DNA of 64,000 nt, taken from NCBI GenBank assembly GCA_026214975.1, contig CM047805.1, positions 109,549,845 through 109,613,844 on the forward strand, in the 5' to 3' direction. Shown here one piece after another: positions 54,068 to 64,000 of the stretch (position 1 is its first letter; the number at the start of each line of letters is the position of its first letter). A model generated the notes under the pieces. It ran no database searches. It worked only from the letters and a program-made list of their open reading frames with translations, and was not told the origin of the DNA. Origin of the DNA: Gentiana macrophylla. Its lineage: Eukaryota > Streptophyta > Magnoliopsida > Gentianales > Gentianaceae. The position numbers and the translations under genes were made by a program.

Positions 54068-55818
54068 TTATGGAAATAAAATTTATGTTTTCATGATGAT
54101 TCATCACTTATTCAATTATTGTTCTTAGACCCTATTGATGAAGTGTCAAAACTAGCTGTTATAGTGCAAAGCAAAAAGATGTCTAGAAATCAATGTATAG
54201 GATTTAATAGAGTCTGATATTTGTATAAGTTAATTGGACAAGCACTGTATTAGTTCTAGGTTCAGAACTAAGAAATTGAGTAAATAGCTTAAGGAAACTG
54301 AGATCCTAAAGAGATACTAGAAAACTAATATAAGAGCACACCAACAGAATTTGAAGAAGGTAAGTTCGCTGAGGGACACAGACTCAGTTGACTTATCTAG
54401 AAGATAGAAGAACTGAGGGACACAGACTCAGTTATTGAAGACTGAAGAACTGAGGGTTCAAACTCAGTTTATGAAGACTAAGTCAAGACTGTAAAGTTAG
54501 ACTTCAGGCAAGATTGTGATGACCTGAACTGACTTTATGGATCTTGTAGAAGACCTAAGTATCATAAGGACAATGATATCTTAGATGATCGATTGAAAAT
54601 GGTGTACTCCGATTTAGTCAAATATAATCAGATGAAGTATAGAGTTCTGAGATTTTGAAGAAGAGTAAAAACTCAGTTAATGCTCTTAAAATCTGGAACT
54701 GACTAATTCATGTTTAAATCAGTTTGTAACTAAGGATACGACAAACTGAAGACAAATTAGTCCGTTATAATATAAGCAATCTTATTGGACACACAGAAAT
54801 GTCAGAAAGGACACTGACATACAAAACGGAAAGCAGGACCACTAACGGCTATAAGGAATCAAATTCAAATGATCTAACCATTAGAGAAACCCCTATAAAT
54901 AGACTACTTCTACCACTAGAAGAAGTGCAGAATTCTAAGAATTAATCTAATCAAGAAAGTTCATACTAAGGGGGAAAGCAATTCAAAAGAATTCCTGCTA
55001 AGCACTTAATTGCAAGATCAAGAAATATCTTCAAGTGTTCATAAGCATTCAAAGAAACAATCAAGATCAATCATTTGAAGAAAATAGAGTTGTGCATATC
55101 TTTTATTTCTAGAAGAGAAAGCTCAAATCACAAATTGAATCATAGTTATTGATTCAAGTCTCAACTTTGATTTTATCAAAGGTGTTAGACTATGAAACAC
55201 CCAAAAGGTGTGAAGGACAGTTAAGCTGCAGTCCGGAAGACTGTGTTTGTGATGAGCTGGTGAAGAGGCATTTCAACCCTCTAAGGACCAGTGTAGCAAG
55301 CTTAGTTCAAACAACAATCCTACATGTTGAAGACTAAATCTAGAAGAATGTGAAGCTAGGGATTATTGAAGGACAATCAAGTGTCTAGAATTTACTTTGT
55401 GTCTTGTCACTGTAAACATCAAGAACATAGTGGATTTGGTCTCCACATCACAGGGGAAGAGAGGATTGACAGGATTACACCACTTGGAACCTCTATAATT
55501 CTAGTTTATTTACATTACGCATTTAATTACTGCATTATAGTTATATTCATCAAGCTCACATACTCAGCAAACATCAGAAACTGAGTCAGCATATTAACTG
55601 ATAATTCATATTTTACAAAGGCTTAATTTAATCCGCTGCCGATTATCTCAGTTAAGGATAAGTCAGTTTTGACTTATACTCTGCAAAGTTAGCTTAGCTC
55701 TGCACAAGCTTAAGTTGAACTAAATCTAGTTAAGATTCAGTTTTGGGGAAAGGGTTTTTTGTGACAAGTTTATTCATCCCCCCTCTAGACTTGTGTTAGC
55801 CTTTCGAAGGGACCAACA
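54068..55818 (+). repeat. 3' LTR of SIRE-like element
   Basis: Uninterrupted copy, about 1751 bp, ending GACCAACA. The first bases (TTTATGGAAAT) have drifted from the TGTTGGAAAT start in the 5' LTR. CCCCTATAAATAG at 54890-54902 is a likely TATA box. Confidence 0.92.
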
Positions 55819-55823
55819 GTCTC

Positions 55824-56306
55824 ATTTATGGAGGTGATACTCAACGTCTGATCACAGGGTACTGTGATGCTGATTATGTAGGTGATGTGGACAGTAGGAA
55901 ATCAATGACTGGTTATATTTTCACATTGGGGAATTAAGTTGGCAGCTGGAAAGCAACTCTTCAAGCAACAGTGGCTTTATCAACTACTGAAGCTAAATAT
56001 ATGGCTCTTACTGAAGCTTCCAATGAGGGTATCTGGTTGAAGGGATTAGTCAGTGATTTGGGGCTACATCAGGATCAAGCAGAGATTTATTGTGACAGTT
56101 TGAGTGCAATTTGTCTAGCTAAGGATCAGGTTCAACATGAGAGAACCAAGCATATTGTTGTGAAGTATCATTTTATAAGAAATGAGAAGAGGGTTGTAGT
56201 GAAGAAGATCAGCACCAAGGAGAACCCTGAAGATATGTTCACTAAACCAATTCAGCCGACCAAGTTTCAGTTATGTCTGGACTTGCTAAATATTCAAAGA
56301 TTATAA
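55824..56306 (+). pseudogene. Copia RNase H, C-terminal part (copy D)
   Basis: Resumes the domain cut at 36654: LIYGGDTQRLITGYCDADYV, then MALSTTEAKYMALTEASNEG (55971), IYCDSLSAICLAKDQVQHER and ENPEDMFTKPIQPTKFQLCL. TEAEY has become TEAKY, replacing a catalytic Glu. The 111-codon stretch 55971-56306 is otherwise open. Confidence 0.9.
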
Positions 56307-56459
56307 TCTGGAAACTCAGCTGAGGGCAGGTCAGCTGAGTGGATTCTGTGGAGTAATATGGTACAGTATATACAGCATTGACGAATGCATCGGTTACAAG
56401 TACATCTGTTTGGGCAATCTGGTTGACTATGAATGAGAGTTCAAGTCAAGGTGGAGATT
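56307..56459 (+). other. 3' untranslated region and polypurine tract of copia copy D
   Basis: Short non-coding stretch ending CAAGGTGGAGATT (56447-56459), the same polypurine tract as in copy C. Confidence 0.75.
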
Positions 56460-56969
56460 TGTCAACAAAGTGACTTAAACTCTACATCTGGTAGAACTAA
56501 TCTGGATATCAGCAAAGTGATGGTCTGCTGATAGGTGTATTCAAGTCTGTGAAAGTCAGATGCGAAGTCTGCAGAGTTTCTTCTAGAGTCAGCAGCCTGC
56601 TGAGGGTCTACTGAGGCTTTGGGTACAGGTGAGTTCTACATTTAGGCAATGATCAGTTGTGTTGGATCAGCAGAGTGATCCAACATCTGAGGCATTTATG
56701 GCAATCCGACAAAGGTTCTTGGCGGTTAGGGTTTAGGGATCTGTGCCTATAAATACCAAATGTAATGATCATTGTAAAGTGTTTAATCCGTGTGAAATTC
56801 CATGCATAATAAAATTTCTTTCTTCTGTCCGTCGAGTAGTCGGCACAACACTGGAAACCACATTAAATCTTGCATTATTCTTGTTTCTGTTCCTCTATGT
56901 GATTGTTTATGTTAGATTGCTTCTGTGTTTATCTTATTGGATCTGGATTCTCTCTATCCTGTAATAACA
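56460..56969 (+). repeat. 3' LTR of copia copy D
   Basis: TGTCAACAAAGTGACTT to CTGTAATAACA, 510 bp, exactly the length of the 5' LTR and differing by scattered substitutions. Confidence 0.92.
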
Positions 56970-56974
56970 TGGAT

Positions 56975-57850
56975 TTTAACAATCTGATTCATATTTATCT
57001 GCCAAAAATGACCTGATAACTTTGCAAGATCCCAATCATGGTTAGACAACAAATCTGCCACCAGGAGATCTCTATCATGGTTAGGAGCAGGGGTGTTAGG
57101 CAAACATTTTGGGTTATCAAAAATCCTTAGGTCTTCCCATGCCTTTATTGACTGACCATTTCTTACCGCATAACAAGTACTCGAATTTAGAAATTTTTGT
57201 ACTGACAGTAAACTTTTCCAAATGAAGCAAGCATTAGAGGTAGTATTACAATAAAAATAGTCGACTTGTTAAAATATGTCCCTTTCAGAACCTTAGAGAC
57301 CAAAAGATCACGGTTGAAATTAATTCACCAAAGGGTCTTGGCGAGGGCAACATTATTAGCTACTTCCAGGTTTCTAAAACCTAGCCCACCTCTTCCTTTC
57401 GAAAGACATAACGACTCCCAATGATACCCTGAGAAATCTTTATCCATATGACCCCATCAAAGTTTCGCCAAAATTGAATGCATATTATCTATGATTCCTT
57501 TGGGTAGCTTAAAAAAACATAGTAATATTGGGTATAGCAAATAAAGTAGAAGATAGAAGGACAGCCTTACCTCCCTAGCTTAATGATTTATACTTCCACC
57601 TATCGAGTTTGTTTTTACATCTCTCTACAATATAAGAGAAAATCCGCTTTTTAGGTATTCCTACCACCATAGGAAGCCCAAGGTACCTCGAATGGTGAAC
57701 TTCATATAGACCATCAAGAGAAGATAAAACTTCAGATTTACACTGCCCTGAATATTAATGGATTGACCCGACACCTGCTCAAATCTGGAAATAATATTGT
57801 GATCAAAGTACCGAGTATGACAAGAAAACCATTTTAGAATGTGCTGCATT
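56975..57850 (-). pseudogene. LINE reverse transcriptase, C-terminal part
   Basis: Minus-strand words in order: FEQVSGQSINIQ (about 57790-57755), SRYLGLPMVVGIPKKRIFSY (57700-57640), NKLDRWKYKSLS-stop-GGKAVLLSS, AKLWWGHMDKDFSGYHWESL (57470-57410), SKGRGGLGFRNLEVANNVAL and KTLWRINFNRDLLVSKVLKG. These are the thumb and post-RT blocks of plant LINEs (usually GLPxxxGxxK ... GGLGFRDLxxFNxALLAKQ). Stops and shifts are frequent. Confidence 0.82.
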
Positions 57851-59632
57851 AGCTGATTCAGATGAAGTCATAGGAAATGAAGCACTGGTTGTTGTATCAG
57901 ATGAATCTGTGAAATTTCAAAACATAATTGATACTAAAGGTACATAGGAAGGATCTGCAAATCAGTTGGAAGTTGGGGCTGTTCAAGGAGGTGTTTTAGA
58001 GGAAAACACTTCAGTATTTCCTAACACTGTTGAAGCACAATGAGGAGAATTATGTGTGGTTGCACCAACTGGACCATCTATTCCAGTAGTTCTAATCCTG
58101 ACACATGTGCCCATAGAAGTTCAGACACCTATTGTGATTGAACATGTTGCTTCTAGAAATCAGAATGATAATATTCTTACCCCCGAAGTTGTTCAGAATG
58201 AAGATGTGTTGGTTCAGTCAGCTGAGGATCAGACAGCTAATGATCATAGGTCGGATGTTTTGCAGACTGCTGAACAAGTTGTGATTGGGCAGGCAAGTAT
58301 AGTGGAAGTTGTTGTTGAAGAAGAAACATAATTGTGTGGTAAGAGTAATCCATTATTTCGTACATGAATTATCTTACCAACAATTGAGTCACCGGGACAC
58401 ACTGAGTCTCATCCTAATTATCTGACATATATGATGATCTTGATGCATTAGTTCATACGTCAGATGATGAATCAGTTCATAATGAAGTACAGAATCAACC
58501 TCAACAGATTGAATGGGATCATATGCTGGCAATAGTGGTTAGACAACCAAGACCAGAAGATGCATTTCAACCTACTTTCATAACTGCTGAGATAAAGAGT
58601 TAGGGCTGAAATGCAATTGATGAATGGTCAGCTGAGATCTCATAAACAGAGGATTGATGATTTAGTCAATCTTGTGGAGAATAAAGGTAGAACCATTGAA
58701 TCCACAAATAGAAAGAATGATTTTTGGCAATGGAATTTCAAAGAAATATACACAGAGATGAGTAAATTAAACACTTCTGCTAAATCTAGTGACAAGCACT
58801 TCAATGAACATATTGCAGGACTACATACGAAAGTAGATTAGCTGAGTAGAGATCTGAATTATGTAAATTCAAATGATATTAGGGTTGAAGTGATTGGAGA
58901 TCAGCTGAGTGCTATTGTCACAATTCAACAGGGTATCTCTGCTATGCTTTCTCGTTTTATTGATGAGGCCAATAAGGGGGAAGGAAGTACAACATAAGCA
59001 AAGGAAGTAGCAAGTCTGATGGAGAAAAAGAGGTATGAAGCTAAGTTAGCTGAACTAAGGAACCCAACACATGGCAGGGTCCTTTAACTGATGAACTATT
59101 TACTCAATTCAAGAAAGAATTTAATACTGGAAGAAGACCCAATATTGGGAAGTCATTGCTGGAAGGTCTGAAAATGTTTTTGGAGACTAAACTTTTGGAT
59201 CAGAGAATCAAAGACATAAGAGTTGTCTTAAATGCCAAGAAGAAACAGCAAGGACAGAGATTGGAGTCACTATAACCTGATGATTCTCTAGGCGAATTTA
59301 AGGACTTATATGTGTTGAGAGGATTTTTTCTTCGAGGAATTGAGCTGATTCTTGGGTGTATTGGAAGAATATAAATCATTGGATTAACTTTGCTTCAGTA
59401 GAGAATAGATGGATGGTTGAAGTTGAAGAAGAAATAAAGAACAGAAGATGTCATTAGAACCAGAACTAAATCAACAGACCTCAAACTTTGTTTTCTGCAA
59501 ATCTAGTTGTAATAATTTTTGAACAATTACTATCAATAAGAACATATCAAGTTTTGTTATGTTTTTATTGTTTTTAATATTTTTTATTTGCTGTTAAGAG
59601 AGTATTGGCATCATCACTAAAAATAGGGAAAT
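57850..59632 (+). pseudogene. Extra ORF fragment and 3' UTR of another SIRE-like element
   Basis: Frames include ADSDEVIGNEALVVVSDESV (57852), VAPTGPSIPVVLILTHVPIE to a stop at 58331, and MQLMNGQLRSHKQRIDDLVN ... HIAGLHTKVD (58611-58841). Then come DQLSAIVTIQQGISAMLSRF, RRPNIGKSLLEGLKMFLETK and IGRI at about 59370. The acidic low-complexity part, then a coiled coil ending in DEANKGEGS, then a C-terminal tail, parallels 51600-53873. The stretch ends with a polypurine tract (AAAAATAGGGAAA) before the LTR. The 5' side is cut at the LINE. Confidence 0.55.
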
Positions 59633-59940
59633 TGTTAGAAATATTTTTAGTTATAATGATGAGTTCCAGACTTGCTGCTATAAGTCAAGGAAAAAATGTC
59701 TGGAATTTATGTGTAGGTTTATTAGAGTTTGATCATTGTATAGGTTTGATCAAACAAGTACTGTAATAGTCAGCTAATAGGATCTCAATAGACCTGTTTA
59801 GGTTTAGAACTCAGTAGAGTGACTAGGATCCTGCTGAGCTGAAGGGTGGGTGTTAAAACTCGGTAGAGAAGGCTGAGGGATCAAACTTAGAAGAGAACAC
59901 TAGAGGTTGAGGGTTCAAACTCATTATTGAAGATTTAAGT
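59633..59940 (+). repeat. Start of a SIRE-like 3' LTR, truncated
   Basis: TGTTAGAAATATTTTTAGTT, then TAATGATGAGTTCCAGACTTG and TTTGATCAAACAAGTACTGTA, matching the layout of the first 300 bp of the SIRE-like LTRs here. It is interrupted at 59941 by the Athila-like element. Confidence 0.7.
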
Positions 59941-61683
59941 TGATAACGGTCATTTTGTGCCCGTTATTCTATGATCTTTATCCCCGATTCTAGTTTAGAG
60001 GAGCTATAATAGAGCAATAATAAGTCGTAATACTCTTAATTTGCATATGCCGAGAGTTACGATTCGTTATTATGTATTAGGAGGTTTTATTATATTATTT
60101 GATGTTACAGACTGTATTTCATGCTATATTTGTAGTAACTCATTTGGGAGCACAAGGATGGATTTCGGAGAAGCTTTAATGGATCGCAGACAAGTGCAGA
60201 AAGCCCAAGACGGAAAAAGAAGAAAGCCCACAAGCACATAAGGCTCGGTCGACCGAGCCTATGCATTCGGTCGACCGAGTGGGCCTGTAGCCCAGCAGAA
60301 GTCCGGCACATTGTTTGAGGCGGTTAGGGTTCAGTAGTGTCGGCATTTAAGTCGGTTTTCTATGTAAATTTGAGGCTCTATATAAACACAAGTCCTTTGT
60401 ATTTTTTATTATGCATTCACCAATATCAATTCATATATACAAATAAGCAAATAAGGATTGTGGAGGAGCTGAGGGTGCAAATATGTAAGCCCTAGTTCTT
60501 CATCTTGTTTTCTTTTAGTAAACAATTTCCCAATTATGCTTTGATTGTTTGAGTAGTTATTCATATCTAGATGATGTAGATCTAGGATATGACGTTAGAA
60601 GCGATGGTGATACCTTGTCATGAGGATCCCTTACCCTACGTCCTCTTCCTATTATCTATGGATGAATCTGCGTGTTTAATTTACGTGTGTTTAGATTAAT
60701 TTATATGATGTCCTGATGATTCACTATATAATCCGATTCGTATGTGAAACGATGAGAAATATATTCGGGATGTAATCGGGGAGTTAAGTACTCGGGGACC
60801 GAGAGGTGTCACTCGTCGACCGAGTGTCCCTATTCGGTCGACGAGAGCCATCAAGCCTGTTTCATCCGTTAATCAGTCACGTCTTTATGATTAGGTTAGC
60901 TTAATTGAATCTGTTATCTCAGTAGGTATGGCTATGGCTACGTCACTCGCTTAATTTAATTAAAACGTGTAAAAAGGAAATACCGATGTAAAACTCTTAG
61001 GTAGGCTCATGAATTGATCTTCGGACGTTCAGCGTTATCTAGGTAGGTTTATATTAGGGAATTGCGTGCACCTTGTTATACGTAGATCGTAAACTAGCAT
61101 GAGACTACAACTTGGTAATTGTTAGTTGGACGAGAGTTTGAGTGATCGTTCGGGAAGTACGCCTAACCATAGGAATGTTGCCTGGACGAGGTGTACGGTT
61201 AATATTGGCATCCTTAGAGTCGTAAGCTTGTGAGTTATATGAGATGGAGGCACCAAAAGGCGAAGTCACGTAACAATACCACAGTGATCTAGTGACCTAC
61301 CGGTGCTACATCAAGTTTTAGGGGATGACTCCCGTAGCCAATCTAAAATAGATATGAACGGATTAATAGTTGATGAGTCTTGTTGTTATATAAATTGTCT
61401 AGATCCAGATGATTACGGTTATAATTGGGCAGTTGATTACGTTATTTGTTTACATGTTATTTGTTTATATGTTTGAGTGTGTCTTTCTTTTCTCGTATTC
61501 TATGTTGGTCGTAGACCGTCTTTGTCAAACGAAATAAATAGGTTGACTATTTAAGTTAGGATCCACAAATTGATTCTCTGTGGGATCGACCTCGACTCTA
61601 TCTAGCTATACTGCGATTGAACCTAGTTCACTTGCTAGTGGTTATTTAGGAATCGAGTTAATAATTTAACTTGACCTCAATCA
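59941..61683 (+). repeat. 5' LTR of Athila-like element
   Basis: 1743 bp, TGATAACGGTCATTTTGTG to TTGACCTCAATCA. CTCTATATAAACACAAG at 60373-60389 is the TATA box. Palindromic CTCGGTCGACCGAG-type words occur at 60244, 60267, 60810 and 60834. Confidence 0.82.
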
Positions 61684-61689
61684 AGTTTT

Positions 61690-61707
61690 TGGCGCCGTTG
61701 CCGGGGA
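61690..61707 (+). other. Primer-binding site, tRNA-Asp type
   Basis: TGGCGCCGTTGCCGGGGA, an exact complement of the 3' end of plant tRNA-Asp including CCA, six bases after the LTR. Confidence 0.88.
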
Positions 61708-61959
61708 ATCAATGGTCCAACTGCTTAAATGATCTACTTAAATTTTTTTTTGCATGTTCGGTCGACCGAACGATGGTACTCGGTCGACCGAGCCCATTAT
61801 CTTTTCTTTTATATTTGTTTTCCCCCTGTGATTCTGTTAGTAGGTTATAAGCCTAGCGGCAGTATGAGTAATCATATTGCTGTTAGTTTAATAACCGTTT
61901 GTTGTTTTTCTTATGATGCGCTTAATCGGAGGAATCACTAAAGCGAACTGTTTAGCAAA

Positions 61960-62187
61960 ATGTCATCACATCGGTCTTCTGAGGTTCAAGGAGAAGAAGT
62001 CATGGTACTAAGAACCAAAACCACACCTAGAAAGCCGTTGACACCTAAACTCAAGGAGAGAATAGCAAAGATGAAGGCAATAATTCACAAAGCCAAGAAG
62101 TCAAAAGAGTCTAGAGATGCTTACATGTACAGAGGTATGTCCAAGTTAAATCTGAAGAGATTTCTTGATTCGGACTCGAGGATATGA
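61960..62187 (+). pseudogene. Athila-like gag start or linker fragment
   Basis: MSSHRSSEVQGEEVMVLRTK, then a very basic stretch (TPKLKERIAKMKAIIHKAKK) and a stop at 62187, 75 codons in all. Athila Gag is several hundred residues, so most is absent. The palindrome words continue in the leader at 61757 and 61778 upstream of it. Confidence 0.45.
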
Positions 62188-62199
62188 CTACATGCATCA

Positions 62200-62705
62200 C
62201 ATGTCGGATATAGAATCGATTACGAGGTTAGCATAGACCCAAATCGCCCTATAGTCATCTGTCCTAGAGATGCAGTGCATATTGAGAATGAAGCTCGGTT
62301 GATGCCGAAACAAGATGACCCAGGAGCATTTATGGTAGAGGTTACCTTAGAAGGAACATACCTAGGGTTGGCTTTGATAGATTCTGGCTCGAGTCTGAAC
62401 ATTTTCCCGAAGAGTCTTTGTGATAGAAATCTAATCCTTACTCCCACGAATACCCCGTTGCAAGTTAGATTCGCGGATGGGACCAGAACAATAATGTCTG
62501 GGAATATGTATAATATGATCATTGGCATAGGACAGCTCAGGTTTAAGATAGATATAGTTGTTATGGATATAGATGAGCACCTCATTGCTGATCATTTTAG
62601 GGAGAGCCTTTATTAATACTTCTAGAGCCACGATTCGTATGACCGGGCGTGAGATCGCATTTTTCGATGCTAGAGGTTACGAGACCTATGGGACAAGGAA
62701 TTGAT
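62200..62705 (+). pseudogene. Athila-like aspartic protease
   Basis: DPGAFMVEVTLEGTYLGLAL, then IDSGSSLNIFPKSLCD with the active-site D-S-G-S (62380-62391), then PTNTPLQVRFADGTRTIMSG and FKIDIVVMDIDEHLIADHF. A one-base shift near 62600 changes frame, after which LGRAFINTSRATIRMTGREI and AFFDARGYETYG follow (usually DVILGRPFLATAxALIDxxxGxL). The enzyme would process the polyprotein; this copy is broken. Confidence 0.75.
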
Positions 62706-63170
62706 TTCCTACTCCGGTGGCGTGAATGTTATAGGAGTTGGTAGTTCAAACCAGATATTACTCGGGCCTAGGAAAAGTGTTGATGACAAGGCAGGAAGAA
62801 AGAAATGAGACCCTTATAGTTCGAGTCGTGAGAAAGTTGTCGAGCTCCCTGTTTCTAGAAAATCATAATCTGAAGGCCGCTTTCTCAGGACTCCAAGAAT
62901 AGAAGGAAGCAAACAAAGAAATGAACTCGTCGAGTTCGAGCTAAAAGAGAGCTCGCGTCTACTTCTGAAACAATCACGAAAGTTGGAGCTTGCTTGGATG
63001 GACAGTTCGACTGTCTTTTCATTGGACTCATATCTCACGGAATGGCACTCGTGCAAAAGGACAGCAAGACATTTTCGGTAAAGGCTAACCGGGTGAAAAC
63101 CTGGCAAGCCAAGAACAGTTCGTAGAAAGTGATGATTTATGGGAAGTCGAGCTACCGACTTAAACTGTAG
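62706..63170 (+). other. Decayed Athila-like internal sequence
   Basis: No long frame. Scattered words such as TAAAGGCTAACCGGGTGAAA suggest the end of a polyprotein (VKANRVKTW), but I cannot assign a domain. Confidence 0.35.
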
Positions 63171-64000
63171 AACTATTTCTGTTTTTCGTTATTTTATTTT
63201 AAAAAATAAAAGTAGCACGAAACGATAAGAAGTTTTTTTTTTTCTATTTTGCCGTGTTCCGACGATTGCTGAGTTAAGGATGTGCAAAATAAATTTTTTT
63301 TATTCGAATCGTCTTCATGTGAAATGGAGTGTAGTAATTGAGTCTTTGTAAGAAATTGTTGATTAAGGAAATAGAAAAGCGTTATTTTACAAATGCTTAG
63401 ACCAGATTGTTTGATTTATTTATGATAAGAATGGGGTTGCTTTTGTGCTTGAGACAACTTGTCAGTTAGAAAAAAAAATTTGCGGTAGGAATTGCAAAAG
63501 TAAAATAATAATTTTGGCATGGTTATTTGTTGTAGTTAATTTACGGTGTGTTAAAATAATTAAAATGGTCTACACCATTAATTTCTACATATCCCCATTC
63601 ACCTTTCCCTCTTCCCAACCATTCACCTTTTTCTCTTCCTAATTTCTTTATTCTTCCAATTTAAATTTTCAAATTCCACCTTTACACCTCATCAATCCCC
63701 AACAACTTTTATCCACCAATCACATTCCACTTTTCAAACTCCATTTTTCTATTTAACCCACTCATCCTCTCTTTCATTTTCTTCATCCTTTTCTCCATCT
63801 TCTTTATCAAAATTCTTCCATCTACCTTTTCCCCAAAACCCCTGTAGAAATCAAATGGAAATGATTTGAAAATCTTCATCCATTTCACCATTTTCACTCA
63901 CCTTGAAAGTCCTATCGAAACGTTTTTTTTCTGATCGACCGATTCAGTCACGGGGAGCATACAGAGCCAGAAGCTGTTGCTGTCAAAATCTCCACACTCG
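63171..64000. other. AT-rich then pyrimidine-rich sequence, no gene recognised
   Basis: 63180-63480 is A/T rich with T runs. 63565-63840 is markedly pyrimidine-rich on the plus strand (CTTTTCTCTTCC-type words). It could be the start of an element's 3' region or an untranslated leader of a host gene beyond the window. Nothing decides. Confidence 0.4.

Larger units (their letters stand above)
36655..55818 (+). mobile_element. SIRE/Maximus-like copia element without pol, carrying an extra ORF and two nested insertions
   Basis: Bounded by the perfect duplication GTCTC (36650-36654 and 55819-55823); removing it restores the RNase H reading of copy D. LTR ends TGTTGGAAAT...GACCAACA, LTRs of about 1.75 kb and the primer site TTGGTATCGGAGC are typical of SIRE-like elements. 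Its own interior contains a gag-like coiled-coil fragment (48853-50040) and an extra ORF (50480-53873). There is no protease, integrase, RT or RNase H, so it was non-autonomous. Nested inside are a solo LTR (37054-38432) and a LARD (39944-48777). Confidence 0.9.
32586..56969 (+). mobile_element. Tnt1/Tork-like copia copy D, full-length, split by a SIRE-like element
   Basis: Bounded by the perfect 5-bp duplication TGGAT (32581-32585 and 56970-56974). Both LTRs are 510 bp (32586-33095 and 56460-56969). Without the 19-kb insertion at 36655-55823 it is about 5.2 kb, normal for Tnt1-like elements. All domains from gag to RNase H are present in order, but stops and shifts occur in each. Confidence 0.92.
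26600..57850 (-). mobile_element. LINE (non-LTR retrotransposon), 5'-truncated, split by two LTR elements
   Basis: Three minus-strand pieces join into one reading order: 57850-56975 (end of reverse transcriptase), 32580-32359 (linker before the zinc-binding region), and 27648-about 26690 (zf-RVT and RNase H). The breaks coincide exactly with copia elements D and C. With the insertions removed, about 2 kb of LINE remains. Endonuclease and most of the RT are missing, as is normal for LINE copies. I see no clear poly-A tail or target duplication, so both outer limits are approximate. Confidence 0.75.
59941..63170 (+). mobile_element. Athila-like Ty3/gypsy element, 5' part, internally deleted
   Basis: An LTR starting TGATAACGG is followed by the primer site TGGCGCCGTTGCCGGGGA (61690-61707), complementary to tRNA-Asp as in Athila elements. 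Most of gag is missing and aspartic-protease sequence follows shortly after a gag start. No RT or integrase is seen, and the 3' LTR is not in the window. The right limit is approximate. Confidence 0.8.

Noticed and set aside
1..64000. CRISPR array or bacterial operon structure
   Set aside because: No regularly spaced identical short repeats with unique spacers and no prokaryotic gene layout. All supported features are plant transposable elements.

Overview
This window is a gene-poor block of plant nuclear DNA, almost certainly angiosperm and probably eudicot, built nearly entirely of transposable elements inserted into one another. The evidence is the repertoire: Tnt1/Tork-like, Ale/Retrofit-like and SIRE/Maximus-like Ty1/copia elements, Athila-like and Tat-like Ty3/gypsy elements, a LARD, a TRIM, a LINE, Stowaway and hAT MITEs, a CACTA remnant and Helitrons. 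I found no host gene, rRNA, tRNA or CRISPR array that I can support. I cannot name the species. There is one 100-N assembly gap at 22816-22915.

Left part (1-22815). The 3' end of a Tat-like gypsy element, with an antisense ORF entering from the left edge, closes with an LTR at 695-1359. Two hAT-type MITEs with 8-bp target duplications (1512-1844, 2646-3099) flank a tandem duplication and a SINE-like unit. At 3387-9540 two 5' halves of the same Tnt1-like family face each other as a large imperfect palindrome. The right half is split by a complete small non-autonomous LTR element (5072-8309). A CACTA 3' end with decayed transposase exons (9541-11160) and a TRIM (11235-11584) follow. Next come AT-rich MITE-like repeats, a Stowaway (14443-14721), a decayed Ale-type copia (about 14880-18780), and a Helitron (18903-21883) that sits inside a (TA)n tract.

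Middle (22916-59940). A second Tat-like 3' end carries a three-exon antisense gene with a gypsy-type 'transposase 28' domain, followed by its LTR (25720-26310). From 26600 to 57850 lies a minus-strand LINE split by two Tnt1-like elements placed head to head: C (27649-32358, minus) and D (32586-56969, plus). D is itself split in its RNase H region by a SIRE-like element (36655-55818). That element holds a solo LTR in its 5' LTR (37054-38432) and an 8.8-kb LARD in its interior (39944-48777). The SIRE-like element and the LARD have perfect 5-bp target duplications, as do D and the solo LTR. C has a 4/5 match. The order of insertion can therefore be read directly. The SIRE-like element has no pol genes, only a coiled-coil gag-like fragment and an extra ORF of about 1100 codons. 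A related extra ORF lies in the fragment at 57850-59632.

Right end (59941-64000). An Athila-like LTR (59941-61683) with a tRNA-Asp-type primer site is followed by a shortened gag-protease region. It contains repeated palindromes with the core CGGTCGACCG. The last 0.8 kb is AT- and pyrimidine-rich with no recognisable gene.

No element looks able to move by itself: every recognisable reading frame has stops, frameshifts or deletions. Many stops are consistent with cytosine deamination of glutamine codons, as expected of old, silenced, methylated repeats.
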